This document shows, piece by piece, positions 1-12,400 of a DNA stretch of 64,000 bases. The notes under the pieces are model-generated. The model was not told where the DNA came from. It was given only the letters and a program-made list of their open reading frames with translations, and did no database searches. The DNA comes from Cinclus cinclus (lineage: Eukaryota > Chordata > Aves > Passeriformes > Cinclidae). The first letter of the stretch is position 1; every line of letters starts with the position of its first letter. The translations under genes and the position numbers were made by a program. The stretch covers positions 55,054,006 to 55,118,005 of the forward strand of contig NC_085047.1 in the NCBI RefSeq assembly GCF_963662255.1. The letters run 5' to 3'.

Positions 1-1271
1 AACCCAAGTGTAAAGAGCACAGGTCATCCCAGGAAGCAATGGATGACAGAAAAAAGGCATGATGTGGGCTCAGTGTACTACTGATGGACCACCCTCACCA
101 TCCACAACACTGTGGCCAGGGAGAATGTGATTCCTGGATATTAAACTGCAAAATCCTGTGTAGGATCCAGATTTTGAATGAAAGACTTCAATCTATTCAA
201 CATCCCCCCCTCGAAAAGTGACAACTTGGGGTACAGATGGTAGTTATGTTCTCCACCTCACAAAGGAGAAAGAAAGCGAGCCCATCTCCTCCATAGAGAA
301 GCTCTGTACATGCAAAAGGCTCCTTCACATAGACAGTAATCCCTCTCTGCATCTTCCCTGCTTTGTTCCTGAGCTTGTATCCATCCATCACAACTCTCCA
401 CTCGGGCAAACTCTCCACTTTGTCAGATGGGTCCCACCTGTTCGTAGCAAGTCTCAGTCCTCAGAGTGGCTTCCATAGTTGTGAATGCCTGATTCCTGTT
501 GGCACCAGATGTGCAGCCAGGTGTTTACCCATTGAAGCTCTGTTCCTTCCCAAGCCCTTACCTTCACCCATGGAGACCAGGTATTGTGAGCATAATGGCT
601 TAGGTTATGTCAACCAAAAATCCCACTGTTTATACTCACTGTTAGCTTAAGCTCAGTACTTCCAAACCTCAGGACAGAATTCAGATACACAACTCCCTTT
701 CTTCCCAATAGGATTTGTGTGGTTACACTTTGGCAGAGTTGAAAATACTCACACACACGGAACAGAACTCATGGACACAAGTATGAGGACATCTGAGAAA
801 GTCACTGTTTGTAGTTATTCTGTAAGCCCACTGGGGCAGATACCTCATCTCTCAGTGGCTTCTAAGCCAAGTAGGACTCTTTTGCATACTGTAAAAATAA
901 ACAGTTTTCTATGAAGAATTGCTGAAAAAGGCCCTGGCAAACTGCACCAGGAATCTTTCTGATCCTTGCAAGTGCTACTGGCAAACTCATTTTGGTGGTT
1001 TTCTCTTAAAAGGGTCCAGTAACATTTTCTTCTTGTCATGGAGTAGCATGTCCATTCTAATGAGTTACTGCTTTTTAGTAGTTGCCTGCTACCTAGTGGT
1101 TTACACATACCATTGGCACAAGTAAAGAAGAACTTTAAAAGGCACAACTTCCAGAAAAAATGAGAGCATGGAAAAATGCTGAACCATGGTCCTCCTTGCT
1201 TCCCTGTGCTATTCAAGCTCTTGCTTCTCTCTGCCCTTCCTACCTCTTCTCCTTTATTTCCAATCCTAACA

Positions 1272-1440
1272 GAGTGACAGAATTGTTGGGATTCGAAGTG
1301 CCCTCTGGATCATTTAGTGCAACTTCCCTGCCCAGGCAGGGTCACTTGGAGCATGTTACACAGGTGTGCATCCAGGTGGGTTTTGAGTATCTCCAGAGAA
1401 GAAGACTCCACAACTTTCCTGGGCAGCCTTTGAGCCCTTT
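1272..1440 (-). repeat. CR1 LINE 3' fragment
   Basis: The plus strand carries the reverse complement of a CR1 3' end: a decayed GGTTGGAAGGGACC-like start, CATTTAGTGCAACTTCCCTG, AGCAGGGTCAC-like and CTCCAGAGAAGAAGACTCCA. This is the typical avian CR1 order. It is an old, diverged copy without coding capacity. Confidence 0.75.
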
Positions 1441-1737
1441 TTACTCCCCATGTTTTCCTGCAACAAAAAACCTCACAAACAAACCAACAACAAAACCCTC
1501 TGATTTCTATAGATCATTTGGGCCATGTTGCTTGTCACTAACCAATAATCCTGGAAGGGAAATGCTCAGGTCAGGCATATGCATACAGAGACAATTTGCT
1601 TTGGAAATAAAAACCACAGCAAATAATCCTCCCTGAAGGTCTCCTCTCTGCCAAAGATACACTCTCTAACCAATGGGCTGGGAAAAAGGTACATAGCACT
1701 CACTCTTGCTACAATTCTGTCATGGCACATCTATTAC

Positions 1738-2065
1738 AGATTTCACAGAATTATAGACCCCATGCTGGAAGGGACTTCAAAACTTCAACCGGTCCAACCA
1801 GTTTCATGGAAAAAGAGCCTAGATGAGATTATCTAGCACCCTGTCCAACTGCATCTTGGAAACTTCCAGTGATGCGGACTCTAACACAGTCAGTGCAAGG
1901 TTGTTCCAATGAATGATTGCTCCTAATGTAAACAACTTCTTTCTGTGTCACGACAAAAGCTTTCCCAGCGCAACTTATACTTCTTTTCTACTACTTCTTT
2001 CCATGCAAACTCCATAGGAAGACAGCCCCAAATTCTCTTTTTCTGCAGCACCAGCAGCTGATGCA
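1738..2065 (-). repeat. CR1 LINE 3' fragment
   Basis: It starts with CACAGAATTATAGA, then GCTGGAAGGGACTT, CACCCTGTCCAACTGCATCT, CTTCCAGTGATG and GGTTGTTCCAATGA, the order seen in older avian CR1 3' regions. The far end is not sharp. Confidence 0.75.
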
Positions 2066-2421
2066 AGCAATGCTCACTTATCAGGAGCCTTTGGACACTG
2101 GTGGCACCAAGATACTTTGAAATATGAGAAAGGGTGTGGTCTAGTAGCTGCACTATCAAGAGATGATTTGAAAGGATGTGATGCTGGGGGAAGAAAGTGA
2201 AGTCAGGAAAAAGGTGAAACACATGTAAGGAGCTGCAGACACCACACAAGCTGCCAAATGCCATCTGCTGCTGTCTGGAGATGAGCTCTGCAAAGGGCAT
2301 GACATTTGGGGTTCTACCTCATATGGAAGAAGCAGCAGGATTGAGCTCAGTGCTGCTGCATCTTCATCTGGAGGAAAGGTACTGATAGCAGCAGCCTGGT
2401 CTCTGTATCCAGCATATCCAC

Positions 2422-2705
2422 TCAGGTGTCACCAGATCCTTGGCAAGGCCATATTGTGACTAGTGCAATAAAAGCACAGAATTGAAATACAGTCTTTTTC
2501 ATTTGCACAAGCATTTCTGTGACTGCCTTCATAGTGGTCTTTTCCCACATTTGCTTCATCAGTTCCCTTCCCACTACTTCCATCCTCATCACATACTTTT
2601 CCTTCATTTTGAACATCGCCTTCTTTATTTGAGCCAGCATTGCTGCCTTCTTCTTCATTTCCATCTTCACTGTTGTCTCTCTAACCCTTCTCCTCAGCTT
2701 CTCCA
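2422..2705 (-). other. Purine-rich segment open in two minus frames
   Basis: The minus strand here is rich in GAA, AAG and GAT. One frame gives a Met/Lys-rich peptide (ATG at 2670). Another gives a Glu/Asp/Gly/Asn-rich chain open from a stop near 2680, ending ISILCFYCTSHN. A possible acceptor TTCTCTTGTAG lies upstream. Compositional bias alone could explain both, so no gene is called. Confidence 0.3.
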
Positions 2706-5555
2706 GCGTAGGATTGACTACAAGAGAAGAAAGTATGTCAGGTCGGGGCTTTTTTCACTTTCAGCCCTACTGAATCAACTCTGAACTGTTTTGGTAGAAC
2801 CTGTAGCAATGCCAGCTTGCACAAGGAATTCAAGAGCAAGTGGTGATGATTCCGTTCACAACTTGGGCTGCAGAGAGCTTTGACTTTGGCTACCTTCATG
2901 AATGTGGATTCCTGTTCTGAAAGAGCTTTCTCAGTTGGCCTGAAGTCAAGGGGAGATGGGGCTATAATAAATTACCATCTTCTGAAAAAGAATCAGGTCC
3001 TTGGATTGAAAAGAGAAAGGGTGAAACAATGACCATAATCCCAAATCAGAAGCCAAATTTTAAAGCAGAACTTTTCAGTTTCCTATTAGCTTCCCCTTTT
3101 AAAAACAGATGAGCCTCAGTGGGGCATTATTTTACCTGACACACCATTGCTTTCTATGCAACTATCCCAGGGTACACAATGCATTTTAAAAAGAGAGCTT
3201 TGAAAAAATTAGGGGGATTTGAAGTGTGACAGGTCCTAAAAGACAATAGTTATGCACAGAGAGGGTACTAGAGAGGTCAGCTTGCACGCTTGAGCTACAG
3301 AAGCTGTTTAAGAATGTAAAGCAATGTGGAATGTAATGCAATGTGCTGTTTTCCTTAGTCTTAGCAACACCTTGTGAGATGATTTCCTTGATCTAAGAAG
3401 TGTAAATGCTACTTCATATTTAAATAGATGCTGCCCTACTGCTTTGTTGTTAGCACTGGTACTTCTCTTCAGATAAGTGCCAGTGAGTGATGGGTATATG
3501 AAATAGTACAAAACTTACTTCTCATCTTGTAGGTTTCATTAATGCAAATAAACCAACTTGACAGCAAAATAAAATATCCATCACCTTTGCTTTGGCCCTT
3601 GTTGTCTGGATTTTATAAATGAAATGGCTGTAACTGTCCTAACAGCCTTGAAGTCTCATGTCAGCACTTACAGTATCAGGGTGATACCAGGATAATGTTT
3701 TGGCAGAGGAACAGCTTTTCCTCTGTGTTTTATTAACTGCCTGCTATTAAAAAAACATTGTTTATCAGTTCTGTGTCAGTCTGTGATGGAGCACCTACAA
3801 GTATACAGAGTCCAGAGTATGTAGGCCAGCAACTGTATGTACACAGAGATGGGTTCTCTTCAGAACACCTGTAAAGCAAGGTCCTTAGGGATTAGCCTAA
3901 TTCCATCACTGAATCTGTCTTAATGAACTTCTAGATTTGTATTTATATCAGGATTCATTATTTCCTCCAACTCAGTCCAAGAATTACTGAGTACCCTGTG
4001 GAGGGTAACAGCATTAGTAGCCTGACTGTACCATGTTTTTCTTTGAATTTCTCTGTGATACTAGTGAAGAAATAACCAACAAATTATTCCAAAGGTATTT
4101 ATTTGTTTCTTGTACATGAATTAAAAATAAAATATCACAAAAATATGGAACCATATATTGAAATATATTATCTTAATTCATACATCAAGAGTTTTTTAAT
4201 GTAAGCCAGAAAAATAGAAATTTCACTTTGGACCCATAAAATATTCTTGCAGTATTCCTAAAAATGATATTAAAATAAATATTTTTTTCCTTAAAAAGGG
4301 AAAGTGTACATTGCTTTACCAGACTAACAAAAATAATTCAGTGCAAATTCCTAAAACAGGCTTTCGGATTACATTTCCTTTCATATATGATGTCTAAACA
4401 GTTAACAGTTCAGGCTTTTCATATTCTGAACCAGAGAAGAACAGAATCAGGTGAAAAGAAAGTTGAATAAGCTATTGCCTCTGTCTTGGAATTTAGTTTT
4501 CAGCAAGGTCATAATAAATTCTTCTTGGAGCTCTTCTTTACTCAAAGTTAGGCAAAATTTGCTAGAGTTGATGTAAAATATTTCTTTACGTTTTACCTAG
4601 AACACTTCAAATGTATTCAAGCTTTACCAAGCATTTGGTCATTTGCCGTAGGTGTCTGCGAACTGGGGTCACAGCTAGAATTTACAGAAGTAAACATTCA
4701 TTCTGTTCAAAATCCTGTCAATTATTAACTTGAAAAGTTCTTCAGCAAAGAGTTACATATTAATAGTAGTTTGATATACAGGTATTTAAACTAAGAACAT
4801 CAGGCTGCATATGACACAAATCACTTCAGGATCTCATTAACATCCACTTTCCCCATGTTTTATGTATACTCAGGCTGACATTTTTGGTTGAAGCTCACTC
4901 CACAGAAAACATCACTTACATTAATAAAAAAAAGGATAATTAGGCCTTTTTTTTTTCTTTTTTTTTAACCTGAAGAACTACATAGGTTTTGGTTTAGTTC
5001 TTAACAGAAAACGTACATGTTATTTTATACATGTTTGTAAGGCTTCAATCCCTTAGAATAAAAGAAGTAAAATAAAAAAAGCCAGCTTCTCCATCTGCCC
5101 TTCTGAACACACAACCTACCCAAAGCTTTAGCACGTAAGAGTCAGACTCTCCACACAACCTGAGCTAGGTAACACCTTCTGTAAAACAGGTCAGTGCTAG
5201 AAAAATAGTGCAAATCAAACTCAGTGAAGTTTTTTTTTTTTAAATGTTTATGTCCTAAAAAGAGTCAACATTGGGGTTTTTTCCATTTTGGTTGATTTTA
5301 TGACTGAACATTGGACTTCTCATCCAAAAAGGCCACTTTTCTGAATTTGGATAGATTTTGAAAAAGAAAGAAAATTGCATAGAACATGCTATACGAACAT
5401 ATTTTGCTATGCAGCTTCTAAAACTTGTAATTACAGTCACTAAAAGCATACACTCTATTAAAAAAATGAGTAAAAAAAAAATTCATAGAAAATCAAGTAT
5501 TTGAGACTTGCTCAAGGACACAGTTGGTCTGACCTTGCAAAATACTTGGGCAGGT

Positions 5556-5792
5556 GCTTAATTTTAAGCATATGAGTCATTGTGCCAAGAGAGATTTTAT
5601 GGTGAACACTAATGCACAAATACTAGACTGGCTCTTCCACTTCAAGATAAGCATGGACCTAAGTGCTTTGCTGGATATGGATCAGGATGCTCAGCACCTA
5701 ACAGGGCTGCAGGCACCGATCCAGCAAAGCACTTACCCACACGAACAACACGGCTGACTTTAGGATCACTGCTCATGTGCTTAACATTAGGC
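5556..5792. repeat. Nested palindromic repeat relic (MITE-like)
   Basis: The inner arms 5660-5676 and 5719-5735 are a perfect 17-base inverted repeat (TAAGTGCTTTGCTGGAT). The outer arms 5556-5576 and 5772-5792 match at 18 of 21 positions as inverted repeats. The words resemble an old palindromic repeat seen across birds, crocodilians and turtles, from memory. No coding sequence is present. Confidence 0.6.
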
Positions 5793-8669
5793 ATGCTCGT
5801 GAGTGCTTTCCTGGAAGGGCCCGATAGACCAATCGTGTTTAAGCTATAAAATTTGAAGCAGTGTATGTTTAACACACCGCATATTTAACAATGCTAATCT
5901 GCTGAGATTTGCTTTTTCTTGGAACAGGGCATGTCCGATGTCAAGCATTTACTTTTCAGAAAGTGCGTAAAAAAAGCCTCCAAAAGCAGCTTTGTGATTA
6001 TGGCAAGTTGCAATAATATAAATGAGTCTTCCTTATGCTCCTTTCATTTCTTCTTCGCATGTCTTTTCTCAGGCATCTACAAAGGAAAGAGAAAACCCTA
6101 GTCATAAACATTAATTTATTCAAATAACCGCCCATGCATTTAATTTTGCTCCAATAAACATCACGTCAGATGCAACTGAACACCTGAAAACAAGTACACT
6201 GAACCCTTCCAGATTTCAGATATGAATGCAAATGCTGCCAACAATGCCACCTCTTCCACTGAAAATATTCAAATCACCAATCACTTATACAAATAGAACT
6301 AAGTTTATTACTTAAGACCGAAAATGATGAGCCAGTTTGACCCTTACATATCCCTAAGTCAGTGCTTGTATTTCCATGCTTTCCATGCCCAGTGATGTCA
6401 GCCCATTTGCTATGCAAAGTCTAAGAAAGTGAAAATTTAAGAGCTGTTTAATCCCAGATAAACAACTATAAAAGCATCACAGCTCATCAGATATTTACAT
6501 GAACATGTAGAGATGTCATGTTAACCCAGAAAAAGAAATAAAGTAAGACCACATTTCTATAATAGTGCTGGCACATTGCTCCATACCATGCTAACCAAAT
6601 AAGAAATAGCAAAGCAGCACTTCATAATGACCTACTGCTACTGCTGGCCAGGCAGGGTAATGGTATTTAAATCCTTATTGTGGTAGGAAATATTGTTTTA
6701 TGCACTTGGCACCATATGCTCTTCATAACTTCTTACAGCTACATGTTGAGGAAGTTTCGAAGTTACTAAATGTATTTCATGTTTTCCTAAAGGGGAAAAG
6801 AGTTTTTGTTTTCATGTGAAAGCTCTAATGGTTTTTGGAAATGGCTTATATTTTTGTCATGCACAAATTCCACTCAACCAAAAGCACAGTCACTAATAAA
6901 ATTACTACTGCGGTAAGTTACAGCATAGCTGACAGCTGAAGTCGAGATGAAACACTAAAGCAAAATGCATCCCTGCACAGAGGAAGAACTCTAGACTTAG
7001 TCCTTGAGCACAGCAGCAGATGTGAAAGGCATGTATAGAGCAAGAAAAAAATAAAACCTGGTACCCCAGATTGTAAGCCAGCACAAAGGCTTCTCATTTC
7101 TCTCAGATTTGTTCTCTTTCTGTCCCAAATTCTGACCAGAGAAACTGGGACATTTTCATAGAAGGTTCTTGAATAGTTCAGTCAATGAAAACACACATTT
7201 GCAAAACTTATTTCACAAAACTTTTGAACTGTTAAAACCCAAACCCCTTAAACTAGCATATTTAAATATCCTGAAGATCTTCTACCATATATCTGTTCTG
7301 CCCCATAGTTCCTAGCATAATTCTCTCCCATTCTTGGTTGTCCAACAAACACCCATCCCATGCTTATCTGCTTTCTCAGCATCTTCTAGCGCTCAGAGCT
7401 GGCTTTTCATTAATAGATAATCAATTCCTTTTTTCTACCAAAACACTCCCGAACTTGTTGCTTACTGCACAGAACTTTTCCATTAACATGACAGAACATG
7501 CCTGTTCCTTTTCTCTTTTTTTTTTTCACCCATAGCATTATCCTACATTTTTGACACGTGCTCTTCAAAATAGCCATTATTTCTGCATCCCTTCTACTCA
7601 CATGAACTTAGGAGGCTGACTGTTTTCCAAAATTTAACCCTTCCAGTTCATAACCACAATTGCTCTTTCTGGGCTCATTAAACACTATTTATTATCAGAG
7701 ATAATAATTCTGTAGATTTCCAAATATTTTCCTCTATCTGGAATTCCAACCACGCTGGCCTTCTGCACATTAGCCTTCTAACTACCTCTGACACTTAGTG
7801 AAAAAAAAAAACAGTTTGAAAGGCATACAAAACCCAACAACAATTACAAAACTGCACAGAACCCACGGCAAGGCTCCTCTTTCGTTTCTGGTTGGAAGAA
7901 AGTGCCACAGAGTTTTTTAACCTAACAGACACCATTGTAATACAAGGGCTGTAAGTGACAGCAAGTAAGTTTTGAGCAGAAAATGGCAGTTACTAAAAAA
8001 GAGGGAATTCCTAATTTCTCTGAAACTTGCATTAGCAAGGGATAAAGCAGATGCTCTACTGAGCTGAAGTAGCAAAGACTGGTGTGAATTAAGAGTGTCT
8101 TTCAAAAACACAGTGTAGTTGGTCCACAGCGATGACTCAGTACAACAAGTGGTGGATGACATTGAGTATTGTGCAGAACCGGCTAGATCTGTACAAATTA
8201 TTCTAGCGACTCCATCTCTTTTTCAATTCTGTGACTGAGGGAAGCTGCAACATCAGCTATCCCTCTAAATACATAGGAACACTCAGCAATTATGGAAGAA
8301 TACAGAAAAGAACAGGTAGAGCATTTTAAGTAACAGTCCTACCTTGTGCAAAACTTTGTAAAACTAAACCTTATCTAAGACACTCATACTTAAGTTTTGA
8401 ATCCAATGCCAAACAGACTTCTTAAAAAAAGCCCCACCCATTCTTGCCTTTAAATCAAATTTTCCCTGATTATTTTCATAAGGACCTCTTGACCTTGGAA
8501 CATAAAAATACCCCTATATTGGTATGTGCTAAGAGATTTATCACATAAAGCCAAAGAATGCCAGAACTCTTTAAGGATTAACATTTATACACAGGAAAAT
8601 ACCAAAACCACTTAAAAATGTGCTGAAGCCAGCCTAACTCTTGAAGTATACAGCAAATACAGGAAGCAC

Positions 8670-9312
8670 AAGTTTGTTACACAAAGCACTTTATTGCATT
8701 ACATGTACACTGACATTCATTGTCATTTGTTTCCAGCATATTGAGAACAACCCAAATCCCAACACAGAGAGAATCTTTGCCTCAATAAAATACCACCAAT
8801 GACAATGCTTACATGAGCACTTATACTTGGATCAAAATAAAAATGCAATGATGCCATCCTACTCTGGAGTAATACTGGGTAAAAAACTTCAGAAATTTTT
8901 TAAAAAATGCTCCTTATGAATTAAAAAAAAAAAATCATCAGAGGTGGGCATGTTTTCAGCCTAGAATGAAGTGTAACAGAGAAAACTCTATGGTGGGCTT
9001 GACTGGGCTTGCTCTGGAAGGAGCAGGAGCACAGTATGGTACAATGCTAAACCTTGCTTCTAGCTCACAGCACCATGTTAATGCATCTGAGCCATTTTCC
9101 CAGTCCAGGCTGGAATAGCTGGTATCATGGTACTGCCTTGTCCCACTTAGGCCCAACAGCTCTGTGCCCAGCCAGCTCACAGACCTCTCCATCACACTCC
9201 ACCACATACCCAGACATGCCCTGCATACACTATACTAACAAAATACTCCAGGAAACATCTTTAGCTTAACATAAAAATAACCACTGTATAAATTTCTTTC
9301 AATTACAAATCT
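8670..9312 (-). other. RNASEH2B: RNASEH2B 3' UTR (predicted)
   Basis: This is the stretch between the stop codon and the last good polyadenylation signal on the minus strand. It is AT-rich and contains no conserved frame. The end is set about 15-20 bases past the AATAAA at 8690-8695 and is approximate. Confidence 0.55.
8690..8695 (-). terminator. Polyadenylation signal AATAAA (distal)
   Basis: The minus strand reads AATAAA here, with GTGCTTTGTGT directly downstream as a possible GU-rich element. It is about 620 bases past the stop codon and is the most convincing 3' end signal for RNASEH2B. Confidence 0.6.
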
Positions 9313-9317
9313 TTATT
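9312..9317 (-). terminator. AATAAA overlapping the RNASEH2B stop codon
   Basis: The last sense codon and the stop (AAA TAA A) form an AATAAA on the minus strand. If used, the mRNA would have a 3' UTR of only about 15-30 bases. A T/G-rich stretch follows about 30 bases on. Confidence 0.4.
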
Positions 9318-9420
9318 TTGATGTTTTAGGTTTGGAGCTGAAGAAAGCAGAAATGGATTTCATGCCACTCTTATCAACTTTGGCCAGAGCCTTCTGTGCT
9401 GCAGACATCTTGGTGTTTGC
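9313..9420 (-). CDS. RNASEH2B: RNASEH2B exon 11 (coding part)
   Basis: Codes residues 272-306 and the TAA stop at 9315-9313. It begins [20 protein letters not shown], nearly identical to the human [18 protein letters not shown], followed by [24 protein letters not shown] matches the position of the human PCNA-interacting motif MKSIDTFF. The last residues differ from human. The acceptor is CACTCACAG. Confidence 0.95.
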   Translation of the reverse strand, partial: ANTKMSAAQKALAKVDKSGMKSISAFFSSKPKTSK

Positions 9421-12400
9421 CTGTGAGTGAAATGATAAACAGAAACAGTTAAACAGCATCTCCATAGGGGGGAAACAGATGCTACAAACTCCTAAATACA
9501 GAAGTCAAGCAATAAGTTAAATTGCTTTTTTTGTATACAGCCGTAAAGATAATGTTATGCAGGCTTTGAATTGTAGGAGAAAAAACATTAAAAAACAAAT
9601 TTGAGATTATTCAAACTGAAGAATACTTGTCATGAATTACTTAACCTCAAACAAAGACAGAAAACCAACTACAAGGACAAGGAAGTGAAACATATCTCCT
9701 TTCTGCAGAATGAGGTATCCCAAATCAAACGTTTACTTTGGGATAATCCCTGAGTGTACATTAAGAGGAATAATGGATGCAATACAACAGATGCATTCTG
9801 TACCCTCCGACTCAATCTAACGATTATGCTGTCAGCAGGCTGAATTACAGACCTGCATTATGGATGATGAATAATTCACACTGATTTACTATCTAAGACT
9901 TTATGCACAGTGAAATAAAGGGAAAAGAGATGGAAGAACTAGGAATGAAGAAGGCAACTAACATTTACAAAGCACTTTTGAGGCCACTGGGACAACTTCC
10001 CAGACTTCTACACCTAAAACACATTTTATGAACCACATTTTATACAGCTGACCTATTTTCATTCTTGTATTTTAAAGTGTTATGTTTTAAATCTCTAGCT
10101 GCTTTTCCCTATTAAGAAAACTTTGCACTGACCTTTCTTTATGATACTCCTTAGTCTGCAGGACTTCCCAATAACAGTACTTGGGATCAGCTAGATGGTT
10201 ATGGATACGATGGAGATAGGCAACAACTGTACGACTGTCTGTGTTATTCTACAAACAAAACCACTGCCAAAGTATTTTAGAAAGAGCAGTACACTGTATA
10301 GAGTCCAAGGGCTATCTTTCCTTTCCCAGTTTCTCTCATCAATGTGCATTATTATTTCAGAAGTAAATCATACTTAATATTAAAATGAATTATCTCTCCT
10401 CAATTTATTTCTATCTTTATCCTAAGTCCAAAAGCTACAGTATATAATGTGAGGAGGGGGGAAAACATACATATTTTAAACTGTTTATCACCTTCACTTA
10501 CGGGGCAATCCCCTTACTTCCAAACTAGAATGTGCAATGACTACAAAAAAAAAAATAAATCTGGGGTTTTGGGGGGAGTAAGGAATGCATCTGCCACCAG
10601 CTGCTTCTCTTTGCAAAGGGATAACGAGTAGTCAGCATTAGACTGAAGGTCACAAGACCAGCACAGTGGGCCTTTTCAGTTCCCCATGGATTGGAGGAAG
10701 ATTCATTTTCTTTCAATGTTCAGAGAAATAAGCCAGTACAAGCCTCACAGCTTTGGCAGACACAGAGAGGATCTATTTCTTTTCACATCTCTGTTGCTCT
10801 CCTAGGAATAGTACAGTGGCAGGCACCGCTGGACTCAGATTTAGATCGGCCTCCAAACATGCGCTGGAGCTGGGAATCAGTAAGTTCTGTGTTGATTTAA
10901 CTTCATTAAGTTGACATAAGTAAGTGCACAAGCAATATTTCTAGGCAAAAATAAAGCCTGTCCTAGCATCCTTTGGAATTTAAGTAAATGCTGCCATCTT
11001 CATTTCTTTTTTGACTAACTGAAATTTACCAGTTGCTATCATTAAGCCATAGGATTTCTCATCTAAAGATCCAAAAAGCTTGCAAACACCAGCTAAGCAT
11101 CTTAACATGTGTATCTGAGTCTGCGAGGCTCATTGGAATGTTCACTGGTGAAATACAGCCCAGCAGTAACAGTACAAAACAGTTCAGAATAGGAAATTAA
11201 AACTGTCAAAGTCACATTAAGCCTGAAAGAAAAGTTCAAAGAGATATAATTACAGATGTAAGACAATTTTGTATTTGTTTTGTATTTGTGATGCATTTTG
11301 AAGGAGAAAGTTAAGCACTCTGCGCTTGTATTTGCTATTAATGTACACTTAAGCAAAATATGTACGAATGCAAGGCTTGCTTACCTTTTTGGTTTTCAGA
11401 CTGTCGCTGTTAAATTTAGTATAGTCTTCTTGTGGTTCCACAGGGACATCTGACAATTTCCTTTTCTGAAATGTTAGAGTGAGGAAGTTGCTCTGTCAAC
11501 CACTTTTATGATGTGCACACATGGAAGTTCAAAGCTTTGGCTTTAAAATGTAACCATAGCACCAAAACAGGACTGGCAATCAACTGAAGAATCTGCAGCA
11601 AGAGTGGAAGATTTCTGTCTGCACTGCAATCGTCTTCTTTACGTGTGAATATAAACTATCTTTACAGCATTCAAAAGAGAGCATTCAGTGCCAGGGGAAG
11701 CATTTTCTTCCTAGCTTTCTGAAGAATGACTTAGAAATCAGCCATGACTGTGACTTTTTGGTGTCAGGCTATTTAGAGAACTCTCAGGAACAGCTGTTGG
11801 AAGTTAGTGCCTGACAGGAAAGGAACTGTGGTGCTCATGATCTCATGGACCTGTGCAGCAGCTCCAGTGTTGTAGTTATCTGCCAACACAAGTGGATCAT
11901 CATCTACTCTGTTGTCAGTTCACAGCCTTTAGAATTAATTAGTTTCTACAAGGCTGGCAACACTGAAACACTGCCATAGCTCCACTGACTGCTTCATCAC
12001 TTGAATCCAACAGTATATTAAGAAGTTTGACTCTGCATGTGCTGTGTGCCTTCTAACTTCAGAAATAATGCACGTGAACGATTCTCGGCAGTTCACATGA
12101 TCAGGCTGTAAAAATGAATATTTCTTTCCATAAACTGTGAGCATGTGTTTAGTTTAAAGGTGAAAACTTTCTGGTATGTTTCCAAAAGAGAAAAAAAAGT
12201 ATGCAGTATTTTACAACACTGTATTTTTATTATTATTATATATCTGATATTACTACCCTGTCCTTAATATCCTGTGAAATCTAGACTATGGCCTTCCCAG
12301 TTTATGTGCCAAAGAGAGCGATTTTGCAAGCAACTTGGATGGTACCACACATTTAAAGGTCCTGTTTTATTCATTTTGTTTGTGGTGCTTGTGATATCTC

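Larger units (their letters stand above)
1..8669. other. Intergenic flank 3' of RNASEH2B
   Basis: AT-rich DNA with the CR1 fragments, purine-rich segment and palindromic relic listed separately. I looked for exons of GUCY1B2, the gene that lies convergent to RNASEH2B in human, and recognised none. The remaining short ORFs have no similarity I know. Confidence 0.6.

Noticed and set aside
1..8669. Exons of GUCY1B2 or FAM124A expected near RNASEH2B by synteny
   Set aside because: No guanylate cyclase or FAM124 motifs were seen on either strand; the genes probably lie outside the window.
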